A stretch of 64,000 nt of DNA, taken from Apilactobacillus kunkeei DSM 12361 = ATCC 700308. GTDB lineage: Bacteria; Bacillota; Bacilli; Lactobacillales; Lactobacillaceae. Positions 1 to 8,435 of this stretch are shown here, piece after piece (the first letter of the stretch is position 1; each line of letters starts with the position of its first letter). Below the pieces are notes generated by a model that was not told where the DNA came from, ran no database searches, and saw nothing but the letters and a program-made list of their open reading frames with translations. The translations under genes were made by a program, and so were the position numbers. Where the stretch lies: assembly GCF_001281265.1 (NCBI RefSeq), contig NZ_JXDB01000009.1, positions 186,001 to 250,000 on the forward strand. Reading direction: 5' to 3'.

Positions 1-385
1 GATTGATCAAACGTTGAACACGTTGTTTTCTTTCTTCATTTGAAGTCTTAGTTCCAACCATTGGGTATAGAATGTTGTCTTCAATTGTTCTAGCGTTCAT
101 TAAGTTAAAGTGTTGGAAAATAAATCCAATGTTCTTTCTTAATTGACGAATTTGCGCATGGCTGAATTTATCAATATCTTTGTTGTCGATAATCACCTTA
201 CCGGCACTTGGTTTTTGCAGGTGGTTAATTACTCGTACTAAAGTACTCTTACCAGCCCCTGAATAACCAACGATACCGTAAGCATCACCCTTTTCAATTT
301 GTAGCGTTACGTCTTGTACCGCCTTTGAAACTTGGTGTTTTTGCTTAAAGGTGACATCGATGTGCTCTAGACTAATTTGTGCCAT
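1..385 (-). CDS. metN: Methionine ABC transporter ATP-binding protein MetN (partial)
   Basis: The 5' part of an ABC ATPase whose 3' end lies beyond the left edge. The visible protein starts MAQISLEHIDVTF and carries a Walker A motif (GYSGAGKS) and a Q-loop region (GFIFQHFNLM). The Q-loop wording and the position 34 bp after the lipoprotein gene metQ fit MetN of the MetNIQ importer, which energises uptake of methionine. The ATG is preceded by AGAGGTG at good spacing. It should be co-transcribed with metQ under the upstream Met-type T-box. The permease gene metI is presumably outside the window. Membrane-associated cytoplasmic subunit. Confidence 0.9.
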   Translation of the reverse strand, partial: MAQISLEHIDVTFKQKHQVSKAVQDVTLQIEKGDAYGIVGYSGAGKSTLVRVINHLQKPSAGKVIIDNKDIDKFSHAQIRQLRKNIGFIFQHFNLMNARTIEDNILYPMVGTKTSNEERKQRVQRLIN

Positions 386-419
386 AATTTCACCTCTACC
401 TCTATTTTGTTTCTAAAAC

Positions 420-1244
420 CTACTTGTTGAAGTTGATGTCCCATGCGGGGATATTTTCACCCTTGTAAAGTTTCTTTAGAAGATCCTTAGTAGCTTGGGT
501 TTGGTAAGCCTTTACAACCTTCTTGTAGTACTTGTTGTTTGCTTCACTCTTGTTTGCTGAGATGATGTTGATATATGGGATTGCTGATTTGTTAGTTGGT
601 TCTTTAAATAAGATATCTTTTGAACTTAAGTTTGAATCCAATGCAAAGTTACCGTTAACAACTGCAGCGTCTTCGTCAGATAAAGCTCTTGGAGTTTGGG
701 CAGCATCTAGAGGAACAATCTTTAAGTGTTTCTTGTTTTCAGTAATGTCACTTGGAGTTGGTAATGCAGTGTTTTTTAGCTTGATTAGACCGGCACTAGC
801 AAGTAACTTTAATCCACGAGCTTCATTAGTAACGTCGTTAGCAATCGCAACTGATGCACCATCTTTTAAATCTTTTAGACTTGAAACTTTCTTTGAATAT
901 AGAGTTAGTGGTGAGAAGATTGTCTTACCAATAGCTACAATCTTAGTGTGGTGAGCTGTGTTCCAATTTTCTTGGAATGCGTAGTTTTGGAATGCGTTAA
1001 TGTCTACTTCTTTGTTAGTTAAAGCATTGTTTGGTTGTGAGTAATCAGTGAATTGAACTAGTTGTAGATCAACGCCTTCTTTTTTAACACGTTGTTGAAC
1101 AGCTTTCCAAACACGTGTGTCTCCACCCATGATACCAATCTTGACTGTGTGTCCTGAATCCTTACCACAACTTGCTAAAAGAGTTAGTGGTAATACCAAT
1201 AAAAATGTAAAAGCCAATAATAATTTCTTGTAATTCTTCTTCAT
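420..1244 (-). CDS. metQ: Methionine-binding lipoprotein MetQ (NlpA family)
   Basis: 274 aa, with an N-terminal lipoprotein signal ending in the lipobox LLAS-C (Cys26). The NlpA/lipoprotein-9 features follow: KIGIMGGDTRVW near the start, the QPNNAL stretch and the HHTKIVAIG stretch. It binds methionine outside the membrane and delivers it to MetNI. An AGGAGG-like site (RC of aacctccta) precedes the ATG. It is the first gene after a T-box leader with an ATG specifier, which independently supports methionine as substrate. D-methionine or Met-containing ligands cannot be excluded from sequence alone. Confidence 0.92.
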   Translation of the reverse strand: MKKNYKKLLLAFTFLLVLPLTLLASCGKDSGHTVKIGIMGGDTRVWKAVQQRVKKEGVDLQLVQFTDYSQPNNALTNKEVDINAFQNYAFQENWNTAHHTKIVAIGKTIFSPLTLYSKKVSSLKDLKDGASVAIANDVTNEARGLKLLASAGLIKLKNTALPTPSDITENKKHLKIVPLDAAQTPRALSDEDAAVVNGNFALDSNLSSKDILFKEPTNKSAIPYINIISANKSEANNKYYKKVVKAYQTQATKDLLKKLYKGENIPAWDINFNK

Positions 1245-1299
1245 AAGAATAACCTCCTAAAAATATAAATGTATGTAACGGAATTTTTAACTTAGCCAA

Positions 1300-1578
1300 C
1301 AAAAAAACTCCGCTCCTAGATTAAATCTAGAAACGGAGTTCCGTGGTACCATTCTAATTCAGCGGAAGCTTACACTCCCACCCTCAATAACGTCTATATA
1401 AACGCGTGCAATTAATAATGGTTGCCACCCCATCATCGCTTAATTATCAGCGATGCCAAATTACAGGCCATATTCATTATCTTCTGATTCATTCACTTTC
1501 AGCAAACGTGAACTCTCTGCGCAATCATTGGATAACTACTCTCCTGATCATCTTGTTTTATTCGTATCGGTTAAGTTG
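1300..1578 (-). promoter_or_regulatory. T-box riboswitch leader, methionine specifier
   Basis: On the minus strand the leader has Stem I with an AGAGTAG 5' side. A TTATC/GATAA helix lies above the specifier loop and a CAGG/CCTG helix below it. In the 3' half of that loop the triplet ATG (1469-1471) is followed by a purine, which fits Met. The T-box sequence AGAATGGTACCACGG (1341-1355) matches the family AGGGTGGNACCGCG pattern. Its TGGT bulge would pair with a tRNA ending ACCA. It is followed by a terminator hairpin with a T-run (1301-1340). Uncharged tRNA-Met should allow read-through into metQN. Confidence 0.9.
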
Positions 1579-1584
1579 TTTTAT

Positions 1585-1612
1585 ATACTACACCCATTTT
1601 CTAATATTGCAA
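1585..1612 (-). promoter_or_regulatory. Promoter of the metQN T-box transcript
   Basis: On the minus strand TTGCAA (1607-1612), 16 bp, then TAGTAT (1585-1590), with an overlapping TATATA. It lies just upstream of the first T-box helix, so transcription would begin near 1578. Confidence 0.6.
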
Positions 1613-1660
1613 CATATTTTTATCATTATTTTCTAATTTAACATTTTCTTAATAAATAAA

Positions 1661-1683
1661 AAGGAGCCTAATTAAGGCTCCTT
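1661..1683 (-). terminator. Intrinsic terminator after the 163-aa membrane protein gene
   Basis: Inverted repeat AAGGAGCC/GGCTCCTT with a short AT loop. It is followed on the minus strand by TTTTTATTTATT. It closes the gene at 1691-2182. Confidence 0.85.
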
Positions 1684-1690
1684 CAGCATT

Positions 1691-2182
1691 TTATAGCAAT
1701 CTTACATTCTGAGAAAATAGTAACTCAATAATTAAAATCAACACATCTACGGCCACGAAGAAACCAATGAATGCGAAAAATGTAAGCCGAATTGCTTGTA
1801 GACGATTCTTTAGAACATCCCCGGTGAATTCACCATGTTTCTTTTCTAGGCTAGGTAGTTTTAATCCTAGGAAGATGTAAATTGCTTCTAGTACAAATAA
1901 CACGATGATTAAGTAGTTGTTAGCCATTTCTGGAAAAATAATGCTTAGAACAAACGCAGTAGCAACGATTGCCAAGATTACGTATTGACCGGTAACTACG
2001 TTTAACTTCTTTTCACCTGACTTAAATGCTTCGATTTGTTTCTTATCTCCGCCAAATGAATCAAGTGTCTTTTGGTTAATCGTCTTATTCAACTTGTGAA
2101 TCTTTGGTAGAGTTTCATAGGCACCGAATAGTAATAGTGCGATTACAACAAAAAATAAAATTAAATAAATAACAGTATCCAT
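1691..2182 (-). CDS. Small integral membrane protein, unknown function
   Basis: 163 aa. It has about four hydrophobic segments: one at residues 3-22, two around 68-108, and one near 132-157. A charged cytoplasmic-looking stretch (HKLNKTINQKTLDSFGGDKKQ) lies between the first two. I do not recognise a named family. The gene is single, flanked by its own terminator and by the terminator of the S9 peptidase gene upstream, so it is probably transcribed alone. Codon use matches the neighbours. Function unknown. Confidence 0.75.
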   Translation of the reverse strand: MDTVIYLILFFVVIALLLFGAYETLPKIHKLNKTINQKTLDSFGGDKKQIEAFKSGEKKLNVVTGQYVILAIVATAFVLSIIFPEMANNYLIIVLFVLEAIYIFLGLKLPSLEKKHGEFTGDVLKNRLQAIRLTFFAFIGFFVAVDVLILIIELLFSQNVRLL

Positions 2183-2237
2183 TATCAGTCCTGCTTTCCT
2201 TATGTAATGACTTTATTATGTCATTTTTCATTTAATA

Positions 2238-2268
2238 AAAAAAGCTGAATGTTTCCATAACAGCTTTT
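2238..2268 (-). terminator. Terminator after the S9 peptidase gene
   Basis: Minus-strand hairpin AAAGCTG/CAGCTTT followed by a run of seven T, immediately downstream of the stop codon at 2276. Confidence 0.85.
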
Positions 2269-2275
2269 CTTAATA

Positions 2276-4204
2276 CTATCTTAAATATTTATCAAACCAT
2301 TCATAGATGTCTGATAATCGTTTGATTCGAAGGTTGGGTAAACCGTTTCTTGAGAATCCGTGAAATGATTGTGGATAACGAATGTAATCCACAGGAGTGC
2401 CGGTTTGCTTAATTGCTGTGAATAATGCTTCACTTTGGTTAACTGGACAGCGCATATCGAATTCACCGTGTTGAATTCTAGTAGGTGTCTTAACATTATG
2501 CGCGTACTTCAACGGCGAGCAGTCCCAGTAGTATTCCAATCCGCCCTCATCGTATAAATCCTTGCCAAGTTCTTTTCTAATGAAACGAACCCCAATATCG
2601 GATGTTCCATATAATGAGTGCCAATCAGATACCGGACGTTGCACAATCGCTGCGTTGAAACGGTCGGTGTGACCGATTGCCCAACTGGACATAAAGCCAC
2701 CGTATGATCCACCTGCGATGAATGTATTTTGTTCATCTAAATCAGCAAATTGACTTAAGGCAGCGTCTAAACCAGATTGGACGTCTGCGAAGTCTTCTTT
2801 ACCATATCTACCAATGACGCCAGTTTCAAATTCTTGACCGTAACTGGTAGAACCACGTGGGTTAACGTAGACGACGGCATAACCGCGACTAGCTAGAACT
2901 TGGAATTCATGGAAGAAACTTTCACCGTAGTTAGCTTGTGGCCCACCATGGACGTATAGAATCACTGGAAGATGATTAGAAATACCGGTGTATTTCAATA
3001 CCCATCCCTCAATGGTAGTCTTACTGTCTTTGGATGGTGTTTCAAAAGGTGTTACGTCAGCGTAGTCGTGTTGCGCTGAGAAGTTGGCGTTAGGATCCAA
3101 CTTCACATCTAATTGTTGGTCAACTAGTTGTACTAATTGACTTGGCGTGGTTGGAGTTGAAAGACTGAAGTAGACCTCACCATCAATGGCTGTTAAATCA
3201 ACAACATGACAGTGGCCTTCAAATAGTTTTGTGATGTCGTGACCGTTGTATTCAAAGACAACACTGTGGCCGTGAGTCACACCACTAAAGACAAAGTTAG
3301 TGTCTGACATCCAAACTAAATGACTACCCTCATTTTGAATGAAGTCCGCGGTAATTGATCCGAACACTTCCCCCTCGAAGTCTGTTGTCACATCAGTTAA
3401 CTTGTCGTTTTCTTCATCGTAAATATATAACTCGTTAACGGTTGCGTTTGGATACTTCGCGTCGTTTCCGACTACGGCAACCTTTTGACCATCAGGAGAA
3501 TAACTAGCGTAGCTAAACTCACCCTTGGCAATACTTGCTGTAACTTGTTTTTCGGTATCTTTGGTCAAATCAACATCATAGACTGCTCTAGTTTCGTCTG
3601 ATTCTGTTTCCAAAGTTGGATTAGTTGGCTTGATTACCAATAAGCGGTTTTGCTTGGCGTTCGCATCTTGCAAACTCAAATCGTACTTAGAACTGTATAC
3701 AGCGTTTCTTTGGTTCATCTTAATGTTGTAGCGGTAGATGGTGTCGATAGCTTGATCATCGACCCAACCGATGCCGTCATGACGGTTGTCAAAACGATGA
3801 ACCCTTCTAGTTTCAGGGAACTTGGTGGTTTCAAATTTCGTTGGCACCTTACTGTCTGATGATTGATAGAAAACGGTTTGGCCGTCTTTTCCACTAACTA
3901 ACTTGGATATCTTGGCATCCTTGGTAAGTTGTTCAGCAATACCACCTGATAGTGGCATTCGCATTAGGTCACCATTATGTAGATAGACTAGGTAATCGCC
4001 CACTTGCACAGGGTTTACGTTCTTGCCACCATTGGTCCATTTCTTTACTTCGTTCTTGTTGTTAATGCTGACAATGTCAGCAAAATAGGTATTTTCTTGC
4101 TTATCGACACGATTTAAAACCGCAAAAATATTTCCATTGATAGCAGTTAATTGTGTAATGGATTTCAATTCAAATAAGTCATTTGATTCTATTTTTTTAT
4201 TCAT
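2276..4204 (-). CDS. S9 family peptidase (acylaminoacyl/prolyl-oligopeptidase type)
   Basis: 642 aa. The N-terminal two thirds form a beta-propeller-like region with WD/TolB-like repeats (for example YSPDGQKVAVVG and YIYDEENDKL). The C-terminal alpha/beta hydrolase domain carries the nucleophile motif GGSYGG (Ser about 500), an Asp in the EFDMRCP segment and a His in SFHGFSRNG. It is a cytosolic serine peptidase acting on short peptides. A TTG two codons further upstream is in frame, but ATG at 4204 is better placed after AGAGGCG. It is followed by its own terminator. The exact substrate is not deducible. Confidence 0.9.
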   Translation of the reverse strand: MNKKIESNDLFELKSITQLTAINGNIFAVLNRVDKQENTYFADIVSINNKNEVKKWTNGGKNVNPVQVGDYLVYLHNGDLMRMPLSGGIAEQLTKDAKISKLVSGKDGQTVFYQSSDSKVPTKFETTKFPETRRVHRFDNRHDGIGWVDDQAIDTIYRYNIKMNQRNAVYSSKYDLSLQDANAKQNRLLVIKPTNPTLETESDETRAVYDVDLTKDTEKQVTASIAKGEFSYASYSPDGQKVAVVGNDAKYPNATVNELYIYDEENDKLTDVTTDFEGEVFGSITADFIQNEGSHLVWMSDTNFVFSGVTHGHSVVFEYNGHDITKLFEGHCHVVDLTAIDGEVYFSLSTPTTPSQLVQLVDQQLDVKLDPNANFSAQHDYADVTPFETPSKDSKTTIEGWVLKYTGISNHLPVILYVHGGPQANYGESFFHEFQVLASRGYAVVYVNPRGSTSYGQEFETGVIGRYGKEDFADVQSGLDAALSQFADLDEQNTFIAGGSYGGFMSSWAIGHTDRFNAAIVQRPVSDWHSLYGTSDIGVRFIRKELGKDLYDEGGLEYYWDCSPLKYAHNVKTPTRIQHGEFDMRCPVNQSEALFTAIKQTGTPVDYIRYPQSFHGFSRNGLPNLRIKRLSDIYEWFDKYLR

Positions 4205-4262
4205 TAACAACGCCTCTTTTCAATTTAAGTCTAGTATTAAGTTTTATCGTCATAAATGCAAT

Positions 4263-4289
4263 AAAAAAGCCCTAACAATGTTAGGACTT
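4263..4289 (-). terminator. Terminator after the YibE/F pair
   Basis: Minus-strand hairpin AGTCCTAAC/GTTAGGGCT followed by TTTTTT. The stop codon at 4281 lies inside the stem. Confidence 0.8.
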
Positions 4290-5045
4290 AGTTTGTTTTT
4301 GATTTTTAAATTGCTCGGTAATGACAAACGATGTAATTGGAATCGTGATGATGACACCGATTAGCGAGAACAAGATGATGATGAATTCGGCATCAAAGAC
4401 CTTGTCGTTTAAAATGTCACCCAATGAGTAGGATAATCCGTGGAACCAGACAAATAAGGATAACGAGCCACCGAATAGTCCAAAGAATAAGGTATTCAAT
4501 GTTGTTCCGATAATTTGTTTTCCGACATAGACCCCATCGAAGAACAAACGGTTTGGTTTGATATCCGGATGTTGTTCCTTGATTTCATCCAACCCAGACG
4601 CAATCGCCATGGTTGCTTCGGCAATCGCACCCAGCGTACTTAGAATGGCTGTCGAAATGGCGATATCAATGAAACTAATTCCGATAGGTAAAGATAAACC
4701 TTCTAGATCATCACTATCTTCTAAGCCAAATCCTTGAACCTGTGCCCAATGTTCTACTGGCACAATCAATAAAACAAGTGCTAAAAGTACCAATACGGAA
4801 GCGATAAACGCTAAACGACTAGTCTCATCATTGGTCCCACTCAAGAAGATGGTCAAGGCCAATAGGATCACTCCGGCAATCAAGGTTACGACGATTGGTG
4901 GGAAATGAAATGCCATCAAGACAATCGCAAAGAATAAGAAGCCAAAGTTAAGCACCAAACTTAAAAATGATTGAAAACCTTGTTTACCCCCTACCAATAC
5001 CATCAATACTAATAGGACAAGGCCTAAAACGATAATTGCACTCAT
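4281..5045 (-). CDS. YibE/F family membrane protein (second of pair)
   Basis: 254 aa with about seven hydrophobic segments and the YibE/F features GAIAEATMAIASGLDEI and NTLFFGLFGGSLSLF. The start ATG overlaps the stop of the preceding YibE/F gene by 1 bp (TAATG), so the two are translationally coupled and probably form one membrane complex. The family function is not established. Lactobacilli commonly carry this pair side by side. It is shorter than its partner because it lacks the partner's extracellular domain. Confidence 0.85.
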   Translation of the reverse strand: MSAIIVLGLVLLVLMVLVGGKQGFQSFLSLVLNFGFLFFAIVLMAFHFPPIVVTLIAGVILLALTIFLSGTNDETSRLAFIASVLVLLALVLLIVPVEHWAQVQGFGLEDSDDLEGLSLPIGISFIDIAISTAILSTLGAIAEATMAIASGLDEIKEQHPDIKPNRLFFDGVYVGKQIIGTTLNTLFFGLFGGSLSLFVWFHGLSYSLGDILNDKVFDAEFIIILFSLIGVIITIPITSFVITEQFKNQKQTKS

Positions 5046-6142
5046 TATTTACGCCTCTTTTCTGCAAAAAAACTGGTTAATCCACTGGCAACTGGAACTG
5101 CAAGCACAATTCCAATCCCACTGATTAGACTTTGCACCATCCCCAATGACATGTTCATTGAAAATGAGTATCCCCAACTGTTTCCGTTTTTTAAGAATAG
5201 AAGTGTCATCGACAAAGTTTCTCCCATAAAAATGAAGAATAAGACGTTAATTAATGGACCCATGATTGATTTACCAATGTTTCGACCTGACAAGAAAAGT
5301 TGTTTTCTTGAAACCTCAGGTCGTTCCATTTTCAACGCGAATAATGAGGAAATGATATCGGTCGATTCATCCATAACTGCACCTAATGATCCGATGATGG
5401 TTTCAGCTAAAAACAATGGTCGTGGAGGCTGAGTAACATATTGCATCGATTCATAAAAAATTCCTTTTTCATGTGTAAATTTAAAAACGATTAAGCTAAT
5501 AATAATCGAAAGAAAAGTACATGCCACAGTCGAAGCAAGTGTCACAAACATTTGACGATTCCAACCAATTACTAACCAAAGCGTAATCGCGGAAAAAAGT
5601 ACTGCCAGAATCGAAAAAATCCATAAAACGTTAGATCCGTTATTAAATCCGTCAAAGTATAATGCCACCATGAACAAGATTGTATTAATAATAATACTTC
5701 CAATGGCCGTGATTCCAGCCATTTTGAGGAAGATAAACATCAAGGCAATTGCTAAATAGATTAAAAAGACCACGGGTGTGTCTCTCTTGGCATCTCTAAT
5801 CGTGCTTTCACCTTGTCCGTGTAAGACCACAAAGGCTTTTTGGCCGACTTTATACTTCTTATCCATCGCCTTTGAGTCTGTATATGTATTGTTTAAAGTA
5901 ATGTGTTCACCCTTATGCTTTCCATTGGTGATTACTCCACTAAGTTTTTGTACATAACTGTGATCAACATTTTGAAAAGTATCAATCTCCTTATTCTTAC
6001 TAAGTTCTTCTACTTTTTGAATCTGCATAATTGGTTGAGTATATAGAAAGTCATCATGACTAACAAAAAACATTAAAGCCACTCCAATTAATGCAAAAAT
6101 CCCCACCATTTTGATGGGGAATTTTTTCAATAAATTACCCAA
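5045..6142 (-). CDS. YibE/F family membrane protein with extracytoplasmic N-domain
   Basis: 365 aa. An N-terminal membrane anchor (about 10-30) is followed by an extracytoplasmic beta-rich domain of about 100 residues (VVLHGQGESTIRDAKRDTPV). A multi-spanning YibE/F domain follows, with GAVMDESTDIISSLFALK and NIGKSIMGPLINVLFF. The start is TTG (6140-6142), preceded by AAGGAA. No ATG in frame fits the ribosome site. It is divergent from gbuA across a 226-bp intergenic region. Function is unknown, but the coupled second gene suggests a two-protein membrane complex. Confidence 0.85.
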   Translation of the reverse strand: MGNLLKKFPIKMVGIFALIGVALMFFVSHDDFLYTQPIMQIQKVEELSKNKEIDTFQNVDHSYVQKLSGVITNGKHKGEHITLNNTYTDSKAMDKKYKVGQKAFVVLHGQGESTIRDAKRDTPVVFLIYLAIALMFIFLKMAGITAIGSIIINTILFMVALYFDGFNNGSNVLWIFSILAVLFSAITLWLVIGWNRQMFVTLASTVACTFLSIIISLIVFKFTHEKGIFYESMQYVTQPPRPLFLAETIIGSLGAVMDESTDIISSLFALKMERPEVSRKQLFLSGRNIGKSIMGPLINVLFFIFMGETLSMTLLFLKNGNSWGYSFSMNMSLGMVQSLISGIGIVLAVPVASGLTSFFAEKRRK

Positions 6143-6237
6143 AATAATTCCTTCTTAATTATCAAATTTTGAACCTAAAATTTCCATTTTTAGTCATTTT
6201 AACACACTTTAATTAAATAAATCTTAAATGGCTCCAT

Positions 6238-6286
6238 CATGCAAGCTTATGCCGTTTAAGACCGGCAAATCGGCATTTTGCGCATG
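6238..6286. promoter_or_regulatory. GC-richer inverted repeat upstream of the gbuABC promoter
   Basis: ATGCCG (6249-6254) and CGGCAT (6271-6276) form an inverted repeat, with a further CCGGC inside and outer CATGC/GCATG arms. The element ends 8 bp before the -35 box of gbuA and stands out from the AT-rich surroundings. It is a candidate operator for an osmoprotectant-uptake regulator. No regulator gene is adjacent. Confidence 0.45.
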
Positions 6287-6294
6287 TATCTTAT

Positions 6295-6323
6295 TTGACA
6301 CATAACATTTTTCTTTGTAATAA
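6295..6323 (+). promoter_or_regulatory. Promoter of gbuABC
   Basis: Consensus TTGACA (6295-6300), 17-bp spacer, TAATAA (6318-6323). This gives a short 5' UTR before the AAGGAGG site of gbuA. Confidence 0.85.
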
Positions 6324-6368
6324 TAGTACCTATGCTTTAAATAAACTACAATTTCAAGGAGGAAGATC

Positions 6369-7568
6369 ATGACCAAAAAAGTTGAAGTTAAACATCTAAC
6401 CAAGATTTTCGGTCGTCATGTTGGTCGTGCTAAAGAAATGATCAACGAAGGAAAATCCAAAGATGAAATTTTAGCTAAAACTAACAGCGTTGTTGGTGTT
6501 CACGATGCCAACTTCGACGTTAACGAAAATGAAATCTTTGTTATCATGGGACTTTCCGGAAGTGGTAAGTCTACTTTAATTAGAATGTTAAACCGTTTAT
6601 ATGAACCAACTGATGGTGAAATTCTACTAGACGGAGAAAGCATTACTAAATTCGATAAGAAAGAATTACGTGATTTTAGACGTAAGAAAATGAGTATGGT
6701 ATTCCAAAACTTTGCTCTATTCCCTAACAGAACCATTATCGAAAACACCGCTTACGGTTTGGAAATCCAAGGAGTCGATAAAGAAACTAGACATCAAAAA
6801 GCACATGAATGTCTAGAACTAGTTGGCTTACACGGATACGATGATAGATACCCTAACGAATTATCTGGTGGACAACAACAACGTGTTGGATTAGCTCGTG
6901 GTTTAGCTAATGACCCAGAAATTCTATTGATGGATGAAGCATTCTCAGCATTAGATCCACTTAACAGAAAAGAAATGCAAGACGAATTGCTAGATTTACA
7001 ATCACACCTAAAGAAGACTATCATCTTCATCTCACATGACTTAAACGAATCACTACGTATTGGTGACCGTATTATGATTATGCGTGATGGTGAAATTGTT
7101 CAAATCGGTTCACCAGAAGACATCTTACAACACCCTAAGAATGATTATGTTGAAAAATTCATCGAAGGTGTGGACAGAACTAAGATTCTTACTGCTAGCC
7201 GCGTTATGATTAGACCAGATGTTATCAACATCGAAAAAGACGGTCCAAGAACCGCGCTAAGATTAATGAAGGACAACCACAACTCAAGTGTTTACGTTGT
7301 TGATTCAGAACACCACTTCAAGGGATTAATTGATGCTAAGGATGTTATCAAGCAAATCGAAGATGACAAGCGTGACTTAGAATCAATCCTTAGAACCGAC
7401 GTTCCAACAACTACACCTGATACACCTATCAAGTCACTATTAAACGACATTTCCAAAACTTCAGTACCATTCGCGGTATTGGATGACAATGATCGACTAC
7501 TAGGAATTATCATTAGAAGTTCCGTATTAGGCGCAATTTCTGGAAACGAGGTGCAAAATAATGGCTAA
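6369..7568 (+). CDS. gbuA: Glycine betaine/proline ABC transporter ATP-binding protein
   Basis: 399 aa. It has an N-terminal OpuAA/ProV-type extension, Walker A GLSGSGKS (61-68), the signature LSGGQQQR and Walker B ILLMDEAF. A C-terminal tandem CBS region (about 275-395) is the part that senses ionic strength or c-di-AMP in this family. It energises uptake of glycine betaine or related compatible solutes. AAGGAGG precedes the ATG. Its 3' end overlaps gbuB by 8 bp, which indicates translational coupling. Confidence 0.93.
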   Translation: MTKKVEVKHLTKIFGRHVGRAKEMINEGKSKDEILAKTNSVVGVHDANFDVNENEIFVIMGLSGSGKSTLIRMLNRLYEPTDGEILLDGESITKFDKKELRDFRRKKMSMVFQNFALFPNRTIIENTAYGLEIQGVDKETRHQKAHECLELVGLHGYDDRYPNELSGGQQQRVGLARGLANDPEILLMDEAFSALDPLNRKEMQDELLDLQSHLKKTIIFISHDLNESLRIGDRIMIMRDGEIVQIGSPEDILQHPKNDYVEKFIEGVDRTKILTASRVMIRPDVINIEKDGPRTALRLMKDNHNSSVYVVDSEHHFKGLIDAKDVIKQIEDDKRDLESILRTDVPTTTPDTPIKSLLNDISKTSVPFAVLDDNDRLLGIIIRSSVLGAISGNEVQNNG

Positions 7569-8421
7569 TTTATTTTCTTTAACTATGCAACCAATTCCAT
7601 TTGCGGATTGGATTAACAGTTTCGTTAACTGGTTAACTCAATTCGTTGGTTTCTTCAACGGTATCACTGATTTCATCGGTGCAATCGTTAACTCATTCCA
7701 ATGGGTATTTGATTTACTACCCGTTTGGCTATTCATCATCTTAGTTCTAGGTATTACTTACTGGGCATTACATGACAGCAAGCACTGGGGACTAATGGTC
7801 TTTGAACTTATTGGTCTTGTATTAATTTACAACCAAGGTTACTGGAGAGATATGACTCAAACATTAACACTAGTTCTTACTTCTAGTTTAATTATCGTTG
7901 TTATCGGTATTCCTTTGGGTATCTGGATGGCAAAGAGTCACACTGTTAAGGTAATCGTTAAACCAATTCTAGATTTCATGCAAACAATGCCTGCATTCGT
8001 TTACCTAATTCCTGCCGTTGCTTTATTCGGTATCGGAATGGTTCCCGGGGTTATTGCTTCTGTTATCTTCTCACTACCTCCAGTAGTTAGAATGACTAAC
8101 CTAGGAATTGAACAAGTTCCAACTGATTTAATTGAAGCTGCCGATTCATTCGGTTCAACTGGTTGGCAAAAGCTAATCAAGGTTGAATTACCAATTGCTA
8201 AGAACACATTAATGTCTGGTGTTAACCAAGGTATGATGCTTGCTCTATCAATGGTAGTTATCGCTTCAATGATTGGTGCCGTTGGTCTTGGTTCAGAAGT
8301 TTACTTCGCCGTAGGTAGAAACAACGCTGGTTCTGGTTTCACTGCTGGTTTTGCAATCGTAATCCTAGCAATCATCCTAGACCGTGTTACTCAAGCTTTT
8401 AACAAGAACAAAAAACACTAA
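7561..8421 (+). CDS. gbuB: Glycine betaine ABC transporter permease
   Basis: 286 aa with six or seven membrane spans. It carries the BPD_transp_1 permease loop, with EAADSFGSTGWQKLIKVELP serving as the EAA motif that contacts the ATPase. It is of the ProW/OpuAB type, separate from the binding protein. It overlaps gbuA by 8 bp and is followed 14 bp later by gbuC. It forms the membrane channel of the osmoprotectant importer. Confidence 0.92.
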   Translation: MANLFSLTMQPIPFADWINSFVNWLTQFVGFFNGITDFIGAIVNSFQWVFDLLPVWLFIILVLGITYWALHDSKHWGLMVFELIGLVLIYNQGYWRDMTQTLTLVLTSSLIIVVIGIPLGIWMAKSHTVKVIVKPILDFMQTMPAFVYLIPAVALFGIGMVPGVIASVIFSLPPVVRMTNLGIEQVPTDLIEAADSFGSTGWQKLIKVELPIAKNTLMSGVNQGMMLALSMVVIASMIGAVGLGSEVYFAVGRNNAGSGFTAGFAIVILAIILDRVTQAFNKNKKH

Positions 8422-8435
8422 TTAGGAGGATTTAA

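Noticed and set aside
2509-2736. Antisense or alternate-frame short ORFs inside the S9 peptidase gene
   Set aside because: They lie wholly within a conserved enzyme and lack initiation signals.
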